Shown: piece by piece, positions 23,524-34,420 of the stretch
Position numbering within the stretch: the stretch's first letter is position 1
Layout: each line of letters begins with the position of its first letter
From: Amoebophrya sp. A120
Lineage: Eukaryota; Sar; Dinophyceae; Syndiniales; Amoebophryaceae
Assembly: GCA_905178155.1 (NCBI GenBank)
Contig: CAJINV010000002.1
Span: 1,339,809-1,403,808, forward strand
Length of the DNA: 64,000 nt
Reading direction: 5' to 3'
Position numbers and translations under genes: made by a program
The notes under the pieces: generated by a model
Databases searched by the model: none
Told to the model about the DNA's origin: nothing
Seen by the model: the letters and a program-made list of their open reading frames with translations, nothing else

Positions 23524-24281
23524 TCATACTCTCCAAACACATGCCGGATCCCACGTCGTCTCATGAGAGACTACAAAAGAGCAACAATACCGGAACAGCG
23601 CCTCCTGGTCCATCGTCTGCATGAAGATATATCGGCATTCGTAACCAAACGGAGCTGAGATGTTGGCTTCCTTTTCCCAATCAAGTTCAGCTTGATAGTC
23701 GGGATGCCTGATGTCGTAGTCGAAATGCAATTCGTTGTCCTCTCGCGCGTCCGCGTACTCGTCGTCGTTCACAATGCGGCGGTAGAAAAAATCGCCGTAT
23801 TTGTTCACGTGGTAGTTGCCAGTAGTTCCACGACGACCCGCATGATGCCCTTTATCGTCGATCCCATTTTGCTCATGCTCCTTTGACCTGAGTGGTAAAT
23901 ATTGTTGCTCGTACAAGTCTTACTGCCGAACGAAAACTTTTTGGCAGCAGGAAATCTTTTTGACTGAGTCTAGTTTTGGAGTTGATGCAAGATGAAACGA
24001 GCATGCACTACAAAAATGTAGTACTTGATTTCGCCCACTCGTATCCCCGGAAACGCGTTACCCACAACCGCAACCGGCAGATGCGGTAAATCAGCGGCGG
24101 CCTGGGCCACACGGTTCGTCAGCTGTGCGGATCTGGAAACGTGGGCGTGGCGATTCTGCCGCACCGCCGTTTTCACCAGGTCAGAAAGAGACACGTGTGG
24201 GAGTTGCTGTTGCAGCTGTGTGGTCGCCGTTGGAAGGATGGAGGGCCACGAGGGCGGCAGAATGATCTGGGGCTGGAACAT
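23524..24281 (-). CDS. Small protein, weakly Cks1-like
   Basis: Exon 1 is 24281 to about 24030 and exon 2 is about 23890-23524. They join through a GT-AG intron (ATCAA|GTACTAC...CACTCAG|GTCAAAG) in frame, giving about 205 residues. Exon 1 is Q/P/H-rich and uncharacteristic. In exon 2 the segment D-W...G-Y-x-x-R-Y-I...A-L-F-R-Y aligns loosely with the core of Cks1 cyclin-kinase regulators (E-W...G-W-x-H-Y...I-L-L-F-R-R). It lacks the H-x-P-E-P-H signature, so the assignment is tentative. An alternative is a lineage-specific protein. The next gene starts 93 bp downstream in tandem. Confidence 0.5.
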
Positions 24282-25256
24282 CTTGACGTTGACTTCTGAA
24301 GACGACACAACAATAAAATGCCTCTATTATACAGTTCTCAAGATGAATTATGCTGCAAGCTCCTGATAGATTCAAATTGGTTATGACATAAGCTCAACAC
24401 AACTGCGTATGAGTCCGTTCTTGCTGGAATGCTTTCACAAAATCCGGCGCACCTGATTCGTATTGGTGGACCAGCTATCAGAATGAAGCTTTTTTATTTT
24501 TTCCTGTCACGTCAAAAAGAGCTCAATGGAATAGCGCTCGCAGCTTCTCACGACGACTCAAATCAACACGCTTGCATTTCCTAGAGGAGACGCTCGAACT
24601 ACGCAGGCTCTATTACGCTCGTCGACGAGAAATCTGTCCTGTCTACTCCCAAGGGCAAGGTGGAGCCGCGGTCAATATAGTTCCAAGACCCCCCACCGCC
24701 AAAAGAACACCCAGGCATCGACAAACATGTGGGAGGTTAAGCGCCCGGAAATACTCGGTCGGCGACTTCTTCGCCCCTTTCTTTGTGGTTGTGCAACTAC
24801 AACGACACACACTAAACAGTCAGGGAGCCGGCCACCGACAGGCAACGAGCTCACACACACGCCTTGATGCCACGCGCCCTGACCTGAAGCTGGCTCAACA
24901 CCACCCAACCACGCACAAATAATGCGCGGGGGCGGGGGCCTTCAGAGGCGGCAACCTTCACATGGGCGCGCCCAGACGTAACGTTTGGGCCCGCTCGGTG
25001 GGCACAAATTGATGCATGGGGCCCGTCCAACACGCCCAAGGGGCAGGGCGCGCCACACACTCCAGGAGCTATGCATACATACGCAGCGGCGCGCGCGGGG
25101 GCAGCAGCCAAAGGGCGGGGCCCCCGCTGGCACGGGGCGCCGGCATGGCCCGCGCGCCCACAGACTAGCGCGGGCGGCGCGCTGGTCTCCTTCCCGCGCA
25201 CCCGCCGCCGGAGCCGGCGGGCGGGGCGCCGCCGGAGCCTTCTCAAATGGCAACAC
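24282..25256. other. GC-rich island and flank, probably intronic to the 25592 gene
   Basis: Between the 25261 splice donor and the next gene lies a GC-rich island (about 24,905-25,255). Below it is mixed sequence with T/G-rich minus-strand tracts. I could not identify an acceptor exon, so whether the island is intron or 3' flank is unresolved. Confidence 0.4.
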
Positions 25257-25260
25257 TTAC

Positions 25261-25592
25261 CGCATGAGCGCCGGGCGGAAGTCTTTGGGCCCAAAGCCGC
25301 GCACTTTATTCTGCCCCCCCTTAGCCGGTGACTTCACGCTGGGCGCGAGTCCTACTTTCACATCCGGAACGATCAACGCCTTGCGTGGACGCTTCAGCTC
25401 CGGAATACTGAGCGGCCTGGAAGGGTTCTCCTGGGCGAAAAGCCCGAGCTTGTTCTTGAAGTGCTTCTTCTGCGCCTCATTCTTCGCCACTGCCTTGGCG
25501 GCTATTTCCGGAGTTGTCGCTCCGCCAATCAGCATCCGGGAGCGGGGAGCGCTGAAGGCAGCGTAGGGAGATGGACCTGCTCCGCTGTTCAT
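25261..25592 (-). CDS. Basic hypothetical protein, first exon
   Basis: From ATG at 25592 an open exon encodes about 111 residues rich in K, P, A and R. It contains several short basic patches (K-K-H-F-K-N-K, E-L-K-R-P-R-K) and G-G-Q-N-K-V-R-G-F-G-P-K. I do not recognise the family. The frame would stop one codon after R-P-A-L-M-R, but that point is a near-perfect splice donor (ATGCG|GTAAGTG). The coding sequence therefore probably continues in an exon I could not place beyond the GC-rich island. A cytosolic or nuclear basic protein would fit the composition, but this is inference. Confidence 0.55.
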
Positions 25593-27253
25593 AATTTTGT
25601 TGGACTGGATACTCTCTCTAAAGACCAACCTTGGTTATACTTTCTGCGAGTTGTGGTGAGTAGGCGGTCCCTTCAGACACAAGAACAGGTGGGGTGGTCT
25701 CTCTCCTCTCTGGGGCTGCTAAGGCGACAAGTTGCCACGTGGTGGAGGTGGTGTTTATTTTTTATTGCATCCTAATATTTAGAAAAAATATTTTTACAAC
25801 TCACTGTTATTAATTAGCATGATCTTGCTCTCGTGCAGCACTTCTACTTGCTTTTGCTTTTTGAAACTACTCAAAGGGTTATTGAGGCTGCGCTCTCGCG
25901 AAACTAACATCAACGAAGACAACAGCCGCGCTTTTACATTCAGGAGTCGCGTCATGGTGCATTAAAGTGCCGATGTCAAAAATGCTCGCCAGAAAAAGGC
26001 TCGGCGCGCAGGGGCCGCGGCCATCTATGTCTGAATACACAAACCAATGGCAACAGGGCACTACTTTGCCATCGCGCCCAAAGAAAGGCACCCATCCACC
26101 CAGAGGAGAAAAAGGGCTGGCTACGGTCGGAAGACGCGCGCCCGCGAGGCACAACCCTTCACCACGCCCCTGCCTCTTCCGGAAAATCCGGCCTGCGCTT
26201 CCGGAAACTCCGGCCTTAGCCTCACCCACGCGGGCGCGGGCCGGCAACGAAGGGCGAAGGAAGAGGGGACACCAGCGGCGCGCAAGGGCCTCGCTAGGTG
26301 GGGGGCGCTCACGCGCCCGGCCGGCCGGGGCGGACCGACGGACGAAGAAGCCGGACGGCCGGGCGGGGGTGGGGAGGGGCCCGGGCCACATCCCCAATGC
26401 CCGCGCGCTTGCCAAAAGCTCGGCGAGGGAAAACAAAAACACGCAGCGCGGCACGCTCCGCCCCCAAGACTTGTGGGCCATGTTCCTTCGTGCGGGATGG
26501 GCCACGCGGTCTCGGTTTTGCTCTTGCCAGTGGCATCCCAATCGAGGCGAGGGCCCCACGCCCACTCAATGCGCCCCATGCTTCGCACTGTAGCCCCAGA
26601 CCGGCTGAACCTGGGCCCGGGGGGTGGGGGGGCGGCCGCTTGATACTGCTAGGGCCGAGGCCGCCGCCGGGCTAACTATCCGCCCACCGCGCGCGCAAAG
26701 AAACAAAACCCCCCGGTCCTGGCCGCGCGCCCCATCTCGTCCATCTCATCTATCTCTATCAGCTACAGCAATAGTTTTCGCGCTGACTTACTTTTGGCAA
26801 ACCAGAGGCGCCGGGGGCTCGCCCTCGCCCTCGCTCCGCTTCCTGCACTCTCATCCGCCCTTTTTGCGTTCGCTCGGTCGCAGTGCATTTAGTAGGCCAA
26901 ATAAACTGCTTCTGTCTCCCTCTCCATTTCGTTGCGAAAAAAAAACACACCGACAAGCCCAGCAATAAAGAAAGAACAAATCGCTTAGCATCATCAACAC
27001 CATGAAGTAGCAAGACGACGTGAGCATATGTTTTATTTGGCGTTGTCCCTCATCGCAGATTCTGGAATACTACGAAAACTCTGTTCCTACATCAGCAAAA
27101 AAATCGACAGGCTTGAGAAGACTGAGAGACTAACCATCACTACATAAGGCCACTCACGGGTATCTTTTTTATTGTGTTTATTTTCGTTTCATCATATATA
27201 AGCCGTCCTCCAAAGTTCCTGGATTTTTTTTCGGGCCTAGAGCAGCCCCCTTT
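25593..27253. other. Intergenic with GC-rich island
   Basis: The core (about 25,980-26,720) is a GC-rich island with long spurious frames on both strands and motifs such as GGCCGGGGCGG shared with other islands here. The flanks are AT-rich. No gene is supported. Confidence 0.5.
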
Positions 27254-27670
27254 TCAGTGTACGACCGTCTTCATACAGGCATGATACCTTCCATAGCCAG
27301 CAAGGCCAACATCGTTTTCCGCAGGGTTCAGTGCTTGGATCGCATCCCAGATTTTACTGCTGTCCCCGACAGTGTATTCCGGCGCCCACCCGATGCGCCG
27401 TTTGATGTTGCCCAGGTGCGTCTGGGTGAAGTGGTTGAACTCCGTCTTCGACAGTTTTCCGTCTGCGCAAGTGCCTTGTCTGGCAGCCGCCCAGGCGTTC
27501 TTAAATTCCGTCATGGCCTCGTCTCGGACCGCGGCGTCCTCATTGACCGCCGTCAACCTGACACGAGCCTCGTGAGGAATGCCGGCCCATTTTCTCTCCA
27601 GAAGCTGCAACACGTCTGCAAAATGATCCAGCTCCTCCGGTTTGGCTGCACTGTTGGGGGTGTTGGACAT
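27254..27670 (-). CDS. Small single-exon protein, EF-hand-like segment
   Basis: An uninterrupted 138-codon frame starts at ATG 27670 and ends TGA. It is rich in charged and aromatic residues with predicted helices throughout. The segment C-A-D-G-K-L-S-K-T-E-F-N-H-F has the D-x-K-[LI]-S-x-x-E-F pattern of the second half of an EF-hand, so a calcium sensor-like or parvalbumin-like role is possible. Only one such loop is visible, and the leading D-x-D positions are not clear. It lacks introns, unlike its neighbours. I do not assign a family. Confidence 0.6.
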   Translation of the reverse strand: MSNTPNSAAKPEELDHFADVLQLLERKWAGIPHEARVRLTAVNEDAAVRDEAMTEFKNAWAAARQGTCADGKLSKTEFNHFTQTHLGNIKRRIGWAPEYTVGDSSKIWDAIQALNPAENDVGLAGYGRYHACMKTVVH

Positions 27671-28502
27671 CGAGAAAGGCCGGAGGAGTCAGTGTGTTCC
27701 CTGAAAAGAAAACTTCTGGCGGCTCGGAGGATGCGGGCGGGGGGTATTTACATCTTGTACTTGTTGCTGCTACTGCTACTACTTTACGATCAAATGGACG
27801 ATATGCTTTTTCTTTCTAAGTACAACTCTGTCCCGGTGAAGATGTTGCTGATGCTGTCCGACATTGAGCGATGGATATAGCACAAGACAAAGACTCAAAG
27901 TGTTCTGCGATAGTTTCTTTGCAGAAGCCGAAGTGAGTGCTGATAAAGACAAATCACAAATGGAAACACAGCTGCATTGCGCAATGACCCACCCTGCAGA
28001 AGGCAAAAAAACGAATCCTGCCATCAGCAGTAAATGCGCAAAGGAGCGCCATACGTAACTACGGTGCACCACGGAATCGAAGCAAACTTCAAAGTCAACG
28101 CAATCAAATTCCAAAAAACTCTGGCTTCATCTGTGACAGCTGCGGCTACCATGTTGAAAATCGTTCATCATACAGGCTGTCTTCATTTTGCAATGCGCAG
28201 GTCGGAAGAAATTTGACCTTCCACGACCTCAAACCTAGAAAATATCACACAAAAGATAAAGAAAATGAAATGGATGTGATAGACAAACAAAATGGGTGAA
28301 ACATTGTGAAGAAACGACTACTCACTCCCAAAGCTTGAGTTTCCATTCTCGGAGCTAAGACGTGCTTCTGAAAATTTGCCTTTCAGCTGCTAGCGAGAAT
28401 GCGAGACAAAAAAAAACTAGAGCTGTCATGATGTTCAGCTAAAAGTACAGTTGGAAGTGGTGACATTTAGTATGCAATGATTTTAACCACGACTCAACCC
28501 CC
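27671..28502. other. Intergenic spacer
   Basis: This is 5' flank of the 27670 gene and 3' flank of the 28503-31167 gene. It is AT-leaning, with no feature I can support. Confidence 0.5.
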
Positions 28503-31167
28503 CTATTCTACAACCTCCCCCATCGGATCATCCTCATCCTCCTCCACCATGCCATGCACCTCCCCATCGATCGTCACCAAGTACTTCTTGTTTTTCTTCT
28601 TTCGCCCACCTGTTGACACTGCCTGTAGTTGCTGTTGCTGTTGTCCAAGAACGCCGATCTCATTTTTCGTAGGCGACTGGTTTTTCTTCACTGGCGTGCT
28701 GGCAGCTGAAGCATTCCCCGTATTTGGATTCGCGAAGAGGTGCGGGCGGAGGAGTCGGGGATGGGGGTTGTGGTGGTGAAAGTTAATATGGTTGCTGAGC
28801 GGTACAGAGGACGTTCCACCTGCCCGTCTGGTAGTGTTCCACCCAAGCGCTGTCGCAAATCTGTTGTAGTTGTACTGCTGGCGTTGCAAGTTCATTTGCC
28901 GGTAAGGAGGTTGAAAGTTGTAATTTTGGTATTGCCATATAGAACCACCACCACCACGATGACACATTGGCTGTCCGTAATTATCCTGCCGCCAGACGGC
29001 CGGAAAAGGTGAGCCACGGGGTTGCTGCTGCGGTGGCTGCTGGTTGTGAAGATTGAGGTTGTTCCCGTGCCACGCTGGCGATGATGGGCGATTTTTTTGT
29101 GATTGCTGTTGTGCTGGAAAAAAGCTTCGTTTCTCAAGGGCGCGATCCTGCGATCTACTTGCTGATACATTTACATTCCCCTCAACATTTTTTCCCGATG
29201 TAGCTGAACCTGCACTGTACAGCCAGCTCGCGAAATCCTGCACGTCCCACTGTGTTCCAGCTGATGAACTGCTGTTCGTCGTGGCAGAGCCGTGTGCAGG
29301 GGCTGGTGGATTGTTCATCTCCGCTGGTAGTTCTTCAGATGCTCCTTCCACTGGCGAGGATGACAAGCCTAATCTTAGCCCCGGGACGCCAATCCAAGCT
29401 GGTCCAGCAGTAAAAGCCGATCCTTTTTCCGCACCAGACCCAGCCGTAAAAGAAGTTGTCAAGCCTTTCGAGGGTTGTGCCACGCGCGTTGCCGCAGCCA
29501 CCGCAGCACTGTCCGCTGTGCCCATGTTGGGACTCCTGGCCGCGCCAAAAAGCATGGAATTCCGGAAAAACAGCGCGGAAGTAGTGCGCCAGGTCGGACT
29601 GTGGACATCCGGACTACTGCAGCTCCCGGGGACGGGCGAAGGTGCGGATTGGTAGGAAACTTTGGAGGAGATCCGGACTTGCTTCTTGATATACATCGCA
29701 AAAATACTATCGTGCTCGTACTTCTAATTGCCCTCATGCATTACAAAAGTTCTGTCTGAAGATAAATCCGCATGACAAACAAGACCCACGCGTGGGGACA
29801 GGGTCCCCACGCTGGGGCCTTGTGCCCGTCCCTAGTGGCGCTAGTGGGGGAAGGGTGTTCGCCATCGGGGCGGACAGCGTCCGCCCCTCGCCTCACACCA
29901 GGCGCGCGCATAGTGACTTAGTGCGCGAAACGCTAGTGGGGGAGGGGTGTTCGCCATCGGGGCGGACAGCGTCCGCCCCTCGCCTCACACCAGGCGCGCG
30001 CATAGTGACTTAGTGCGCGAAACGCTAGTGGGGGAATGGCCCTCACCTGTCGCGGCCACCTGTCGTGCCCACCTGTGATGGTCACCTGTCGCGGTCACCT
30101 GTCGCGGTCACCTGTCGCGGTCACCTGTCGCGGTCACCTGTCGAGGTCACCTGTCGCCGGGGGTATGCGTTACCAGAACCCGGAAGTCAAGCAATGTAAA
30201 TATTAATTCCATTTTGCATTCTGACGATATTTGTCATGCCATTAGTACTAGTGTACGATAGTTTGCGATGCGTACTTAAACACGTCTAAATGCTTCTCGT
30301 GTAGTAATTCCGCCTTTTCTTGGAATAGAGCTTGTTGGCCTGCTACTGCTCGACGGAGAATTGGCTTGGGGGCTTTTGCTGGAACCTGATATCAATGTGT
30401 TCTTGTGTCGTGTACAAGATGAAAAATGGGGTAAGACATACACACTGAAATTCATGCATTTCTATTTCGTTTTATTGGCGCAGACGATTCGTTTCCGGCA
30501 GAATAAATAGCTATACTTCGTGTGCAATCATGATTGAAAGGACAAAACGCAAACCATTGATTGGATCCATGTTCAACACTTCTACCTGAACAACATCCAG
30601 ATCCACCGGAGCAGCTTTTCTTTCAAGTGCACCATCGCCACCCGGTGAGGCCGATGAAGCGGGTTGCTCGCTTGTACAACTGGCAGCAGAGCCAGATGGC
30701 GGCGCAGCAACAGCTGCATTCCGGCTTCTTTCTGAAATCGAAGCGCTCCGGCCGACCTGTTTCAACAGCCCCAAATTGTTCAACTCATCATCGTCGGGGA
30801 CGGGATAGGAGGTGGTTGAGCGTGACTGCAGAAGTGCTTGCGAAGAAGGTTCATCAGGGTTCACAACTGTCGGTGGAAAGCCTTGCTGCTGCTCGTTATT
30901 TTGCTCGTCCGAAGTGGTTGTCTCGACCGCGGCTGCTGCCGAAGATGACGAGGAAGAACAAGAACTACTGGAGCAAGCCGCGGACGGTTCGTCGTCTTGA
31001 CTGCTTTTGGTCTTTTCCGTCTGCTCATCTGGAGACGGGTGGGGGTTGTAGTGGTCTTTCGTCGTCGACGCAGCAATGTTTTCTCGGTAGCTGACGAGGT
31101 GGCCCGTGGCTAGAACCGGCGGAGAGGCAAGAGGGAATCGTGCTGCGACCGCGGGCGGACCCTCCAT
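28503..31167 (-). CDS. Q/N/S-rich disordered protein, three exons
   Basis: Exons are 31167-30517, 30385-30275 and about 29684-28503, giving about 645 residues. Intron 1 is GT-AG (GAA|GTATAG...ATATCAG|GTT) and in phase. Intron 2 is a family B introner swollen by minisatellites. Exon 1 has a long S/A/E-rich disordered part ending G-L-R-F-V-L-S-I-M-I-A-H-E. Exon 2 encodes a basic amphipathic helix (I-L-R-R-A-V-A-G-Q-Q-A-L-F-Q-E-K). Exon 3 is Q/N/Y/H-rich with P-x-Q repeats, and ends in a basic K-K-K-N-K-K patch and an acidic E-D-E-D-D tail. Such composition is typical of RNA-granule or scaffold proteins, but I recognise no domain. Only with this splicing do all three segments stay in frame. Confidence 0.65.
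29840..30030. repeat. 93-bp minisatellite inside an introner
   Basis: Two full copies and the start of a third of a 93-bp unit (CGCTAGTGGGGG at 29840, about 29932 and about 30024). Each contains the near-perfect hairpin GGGGCGGAC-AGC-GTCCGCCCC. A further hairpin, CGTGGGGAC/GTCCCCACG, lies just before at about 29,792. Confidence 0.9.
30043..30157. repeat. 13-bp tandem repeat inside an introner
   Basis: About nine head-to-tail copies of TCACCTGTCGCGG with single-base variants, directly after the 93-bp repeats and within the same introner. Confidence 0.9.
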
Positions 31168-34100
31168 TTTTACAGCAACGCAACAACTAGGGTAAGCCTA
31201 CTTGCAATGAGAAAGTACTCAGGCGCCTTCGCCTGCAAGCAATTGGCAATTCTTAGTTGCTGTTTCAGGAAAAGCGAACACTTCTTCTGACTTTTCGTTT
31301 TCCGGAATACTACACTCATTGGAAGAAGGAAAAACCCAACGAACATTCGCACCCAAGCAGACACGCCGACCTCATGCATCCACGCAATGCTCCCTGGGTG
31401 GCTGCGCATCAAAATAACACCGCAGCGAGTCTGTGACACAAGGCACATCCCTGGCATACACATATCCTTCGACCACTATAAGCCCCGCGGCAAGCAGATC
31501 GGGGAAACCTGGGGCGGGAGGCCCGGGCAATGTTTGAGGGGCGGCGGCAAGACTGGCATACCAAGCACCAGCAACCGGCAGCGCAGGCACACAGAAACGA
31601 AATACATAATTCAATGCCGAGGGGAAAGGAGGGGCCGCCAGACAGTATCCAGACCAGAACGACCATCCAGAGCGAGGCCCACAAAAAACCGCGGGGCCTC
31701 GGGAAGGTGCCCGACGCTCTCTTGCTCCCGGCCTTCTGGCTGCCCATCTTTCTTGCTTCCACCGGAGGGGCGGCGGGCCGATTCATTCATTGGCCGGCGC
31801 GCCCAACCGGCCAGGAGGGGGGGCGCGGGCGCTCCCTCGCAAGGGGGGGCGAAGGCGCCACAGCGCCCAGCCGCTCGCGCCCCGCCCGGGCGGGGGCTGC
31901 AATGGTTTGGGGCGGCGCCGCCCGGCCGTCACAGGGAGGCAGAAGGAACCGCCCCCCCTTCTATCGAGGGGAGTCGGGCGGGAGCTGGAACTTTCGCAGC
32001 CTCGGCGCACCACGCCCCGCGCAAGTAGTGCGCCACGCAATGCGCGCGCTTCGGGATCGAATTCCTTCGCCCTTTGTCGACCTGCCGCGCGGGGCGCAAG
32101 ATTCGGAACCTTGTCAGCCGCGGCCCCGCCCCCCCCTGTACCGCCGGGGCGCCGCGGTCTGCACAAACACAGAGAGGGCGGGCCGGCGTAGGCCGGGGTC
32201 GCGTCGGCCCGGCTCCCTGGCGGGCGACGCCCTTCCGCGGCGGGCCGCCCCTTTGCTTCCGCAAAACGCTGCGCGGCATGTGTCCCGCGGCTGCCCATGC
32301 CAACAATAGCGCGCAGGGCCGCAAAGAAAGGCGCGGCGCCCCGCCAAATCTTGCGGGCGCCAGCTTGTCCGCGCGCAGCACCCTGCCACCGCCGTGGAGG
32401 CCGCCCGGGCAAGCGCGCAGGCACGGAATGGAGGACGGCCCCAATGGTTGGGCGGCCGATCCTTGGCCCCCACACTGCGCGGGCGCCTCGTTACCCTTGG
32501 GCGCATTGAGATACGCAGGGCGCGCGTAGTGGAAAACGTCGAAAGCCCCCCAATCGCCAGCCTTTAATCAATCCCGAGCTTGCCCATTTCGTCAGCAGCT
32601 CGCTTCACAATTTGGTTTCGCTCGTTCTGGCACTGGTGTGTGTGGAACACTCTGATCGATGCCTCAGCATTCGAAGATGAAGATTAGTTACAGTTTCTTC
32701 ATTTCGACGACTGCAGGAGCCCCTGGTCCCTTCAAGGTTTTTCTTTTTTCGCTTTTTCGGTTCTCGATTGAAATAAAAATCAGCTGAATAGGTTCTTGAG
32801 TCAACATGTAGTTCCGGTCACAGCACGCAGCTTCTCCGGTCAAGTGTTGTGTAATAATTTGTCGTCGAAAGATAACTGAGATTGATACTGCTGTAGACAG
32901 ACAGGCGAAGCAACAATTTTATGGTCGAACTCCGAGATGGTAAAAAGACCCATACAACAAAGTAGTCAGTGTAATTAGTTATCAAAGTAAAAGTAATCAT
33001 AGAAAGAAGTAAAGTGTGAAGCAGAGTGATCGGTTTTGGTTTTTTTTTGTGGCGTGCTTTTTTGAGGTCGTCAGCCACGGTCAGACCTGTCGAGTAGATG
33101 AGAAAACAACTGAACAGGGTCACAAGGAACCGCCGTTGCTTGGATAGAATTAGAAGCAGCAGCTTATGACAAGAGAGTGATCACCTCGCTTCCGGTGTTC
33201 GAGAAGTAAAATCGTGAATTTCACCATATTACTTCCAATAACAACCTCATGCGCTAAACCGGACCATGAATAATGAAAAAAAGTAATCAAATCTTCTCGA
33301 AATAAACCTGTATCTGCCCTAGTATCATCAAAGAACGGGCTGTACCAGCAACCTGAGATATTCATAAACATCCTCATCTTCTGAAACAATCAGTACAGAA
33401 CTTGCTGTGGCCGTAAAGACCACAGGTTTGGCGGTAAAAAATTAGGTACAAGTTGCAGAGCTCCTTGCAGCTCATGCTAGATAATATCCATATCGAGTTT
33501 TGCATATAATTTCCTCGTGGATGATGAAAACATCGGTAGAAATTGTCAAGTCAATGGAAATTTAATTTTGTTCAACAAGTAGCCAGAGTATAATCAAATA
33601 GAAATTGGAATACGTGGCGCGAGCAGCTGTATCAAGCAATACATCTTTTTTCGGTATCTATTTCGGTCTTGAATACGTGAAAAATATCGAACTTGTAAAA
33701 GGGATTGGGGTTGTGCTGTGGTGGTCGCAGCAACTTGTATAATATCCGACAACGCTGCCATCTGCTCTCACACTCCATAGCAGAGCGCAATCGCAGATAA
33801 AAGTGGCCGTCGATTATGTTACAACGTGCTGTAATTTTGTCCCCGTATTAACTTGCTGTTTTCCATTCCTGAGAGGAGCAAATCACAGCAAAGCTATGGG
33901 AAATTGAACGAGGAATAGATTCCTGTTCTTAAAAACAAGTGGTGAGAAGTACACAGAGTCAGAGCGTAATAGTTGTAGTTTGGAAAGCAGAAATAAAAGC
34001 AAAAAGAGCCTCCGTAAAAACCAGCGCGCCAACCACATGGACAATGAAACCTTGTCATGCGGGGGTCTTGGCACGCTTTGGCTCAGAAGCGTCTTTACTT

Positions 34101-34420
34101 TTAGACCTACAGTCCAGATGAAAATATGAGGTTTCGTAATGCTGAGTGCTGTAGTGCGAAAGAATAAGAAACGGTTCGTTCTCAGCTTTAGGTTTAGCCT
34201 GCAGATTGTGACATAAAGTCGTCATCTTCTTCTTCAAAAAAAACCCAGTTTTTTAGATTTGCTCTTGCCCCGATTCTCGCACCACAACACCCGATGATTT
34301 TTGTTTTTCTGCGAGAGCCTCCTCGTTTTTCGTGCGACAAGGTGTTTATCCTTATCGGCTCTTGTTTCTTCAGTTCCTCTAAAATCAAAATTCTTCGAAA
34401 ATATCATCTTGAATCAATCC
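31168..34420. other. Intergenic: GC-rich island then AT-rich DNA
   Basis: Positions 31,480-32,530 form a GC-rich island with long spurious frames on both strands. Positions 32,550-34,420 are AT-rich with no coding signal, and include the 3' flank of the helicase gene. No tRNA, rRNA or introner was identified. Confidence 0.55.

Larger units (their letters stand above)
29690..30274. mobile_element. Expanded introner element, family B (585 bp)
   Basis: The left end is TATACATCGCAAAAATACTA. The right end is the inverted form, ...ACGATAGTTTGCGATGCGTA. The flanking repeats are CTTGA and CTTAA (4 of 5 match). Typical family B copies are about 155 bp, and the extra length is two minisatellites (29840-30030 and 30043-30157) in the middle. 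Excision joins ...D-V-F-K to K-Q-V-R in frame. Confidence 0.75.

Noticed and set aside
24025-24366. Plus-strand frame opposite the 24281 gene
   Set aside because: The minus strand has coherent GT-AG splicing into a second exon, and the plus-strand frame is its shadow.
28740-29012. Plus-strand frames opposite the Q/N-rich gene
   Set aside because: They are shadows of the repetitive codons of the minus-strand exon.
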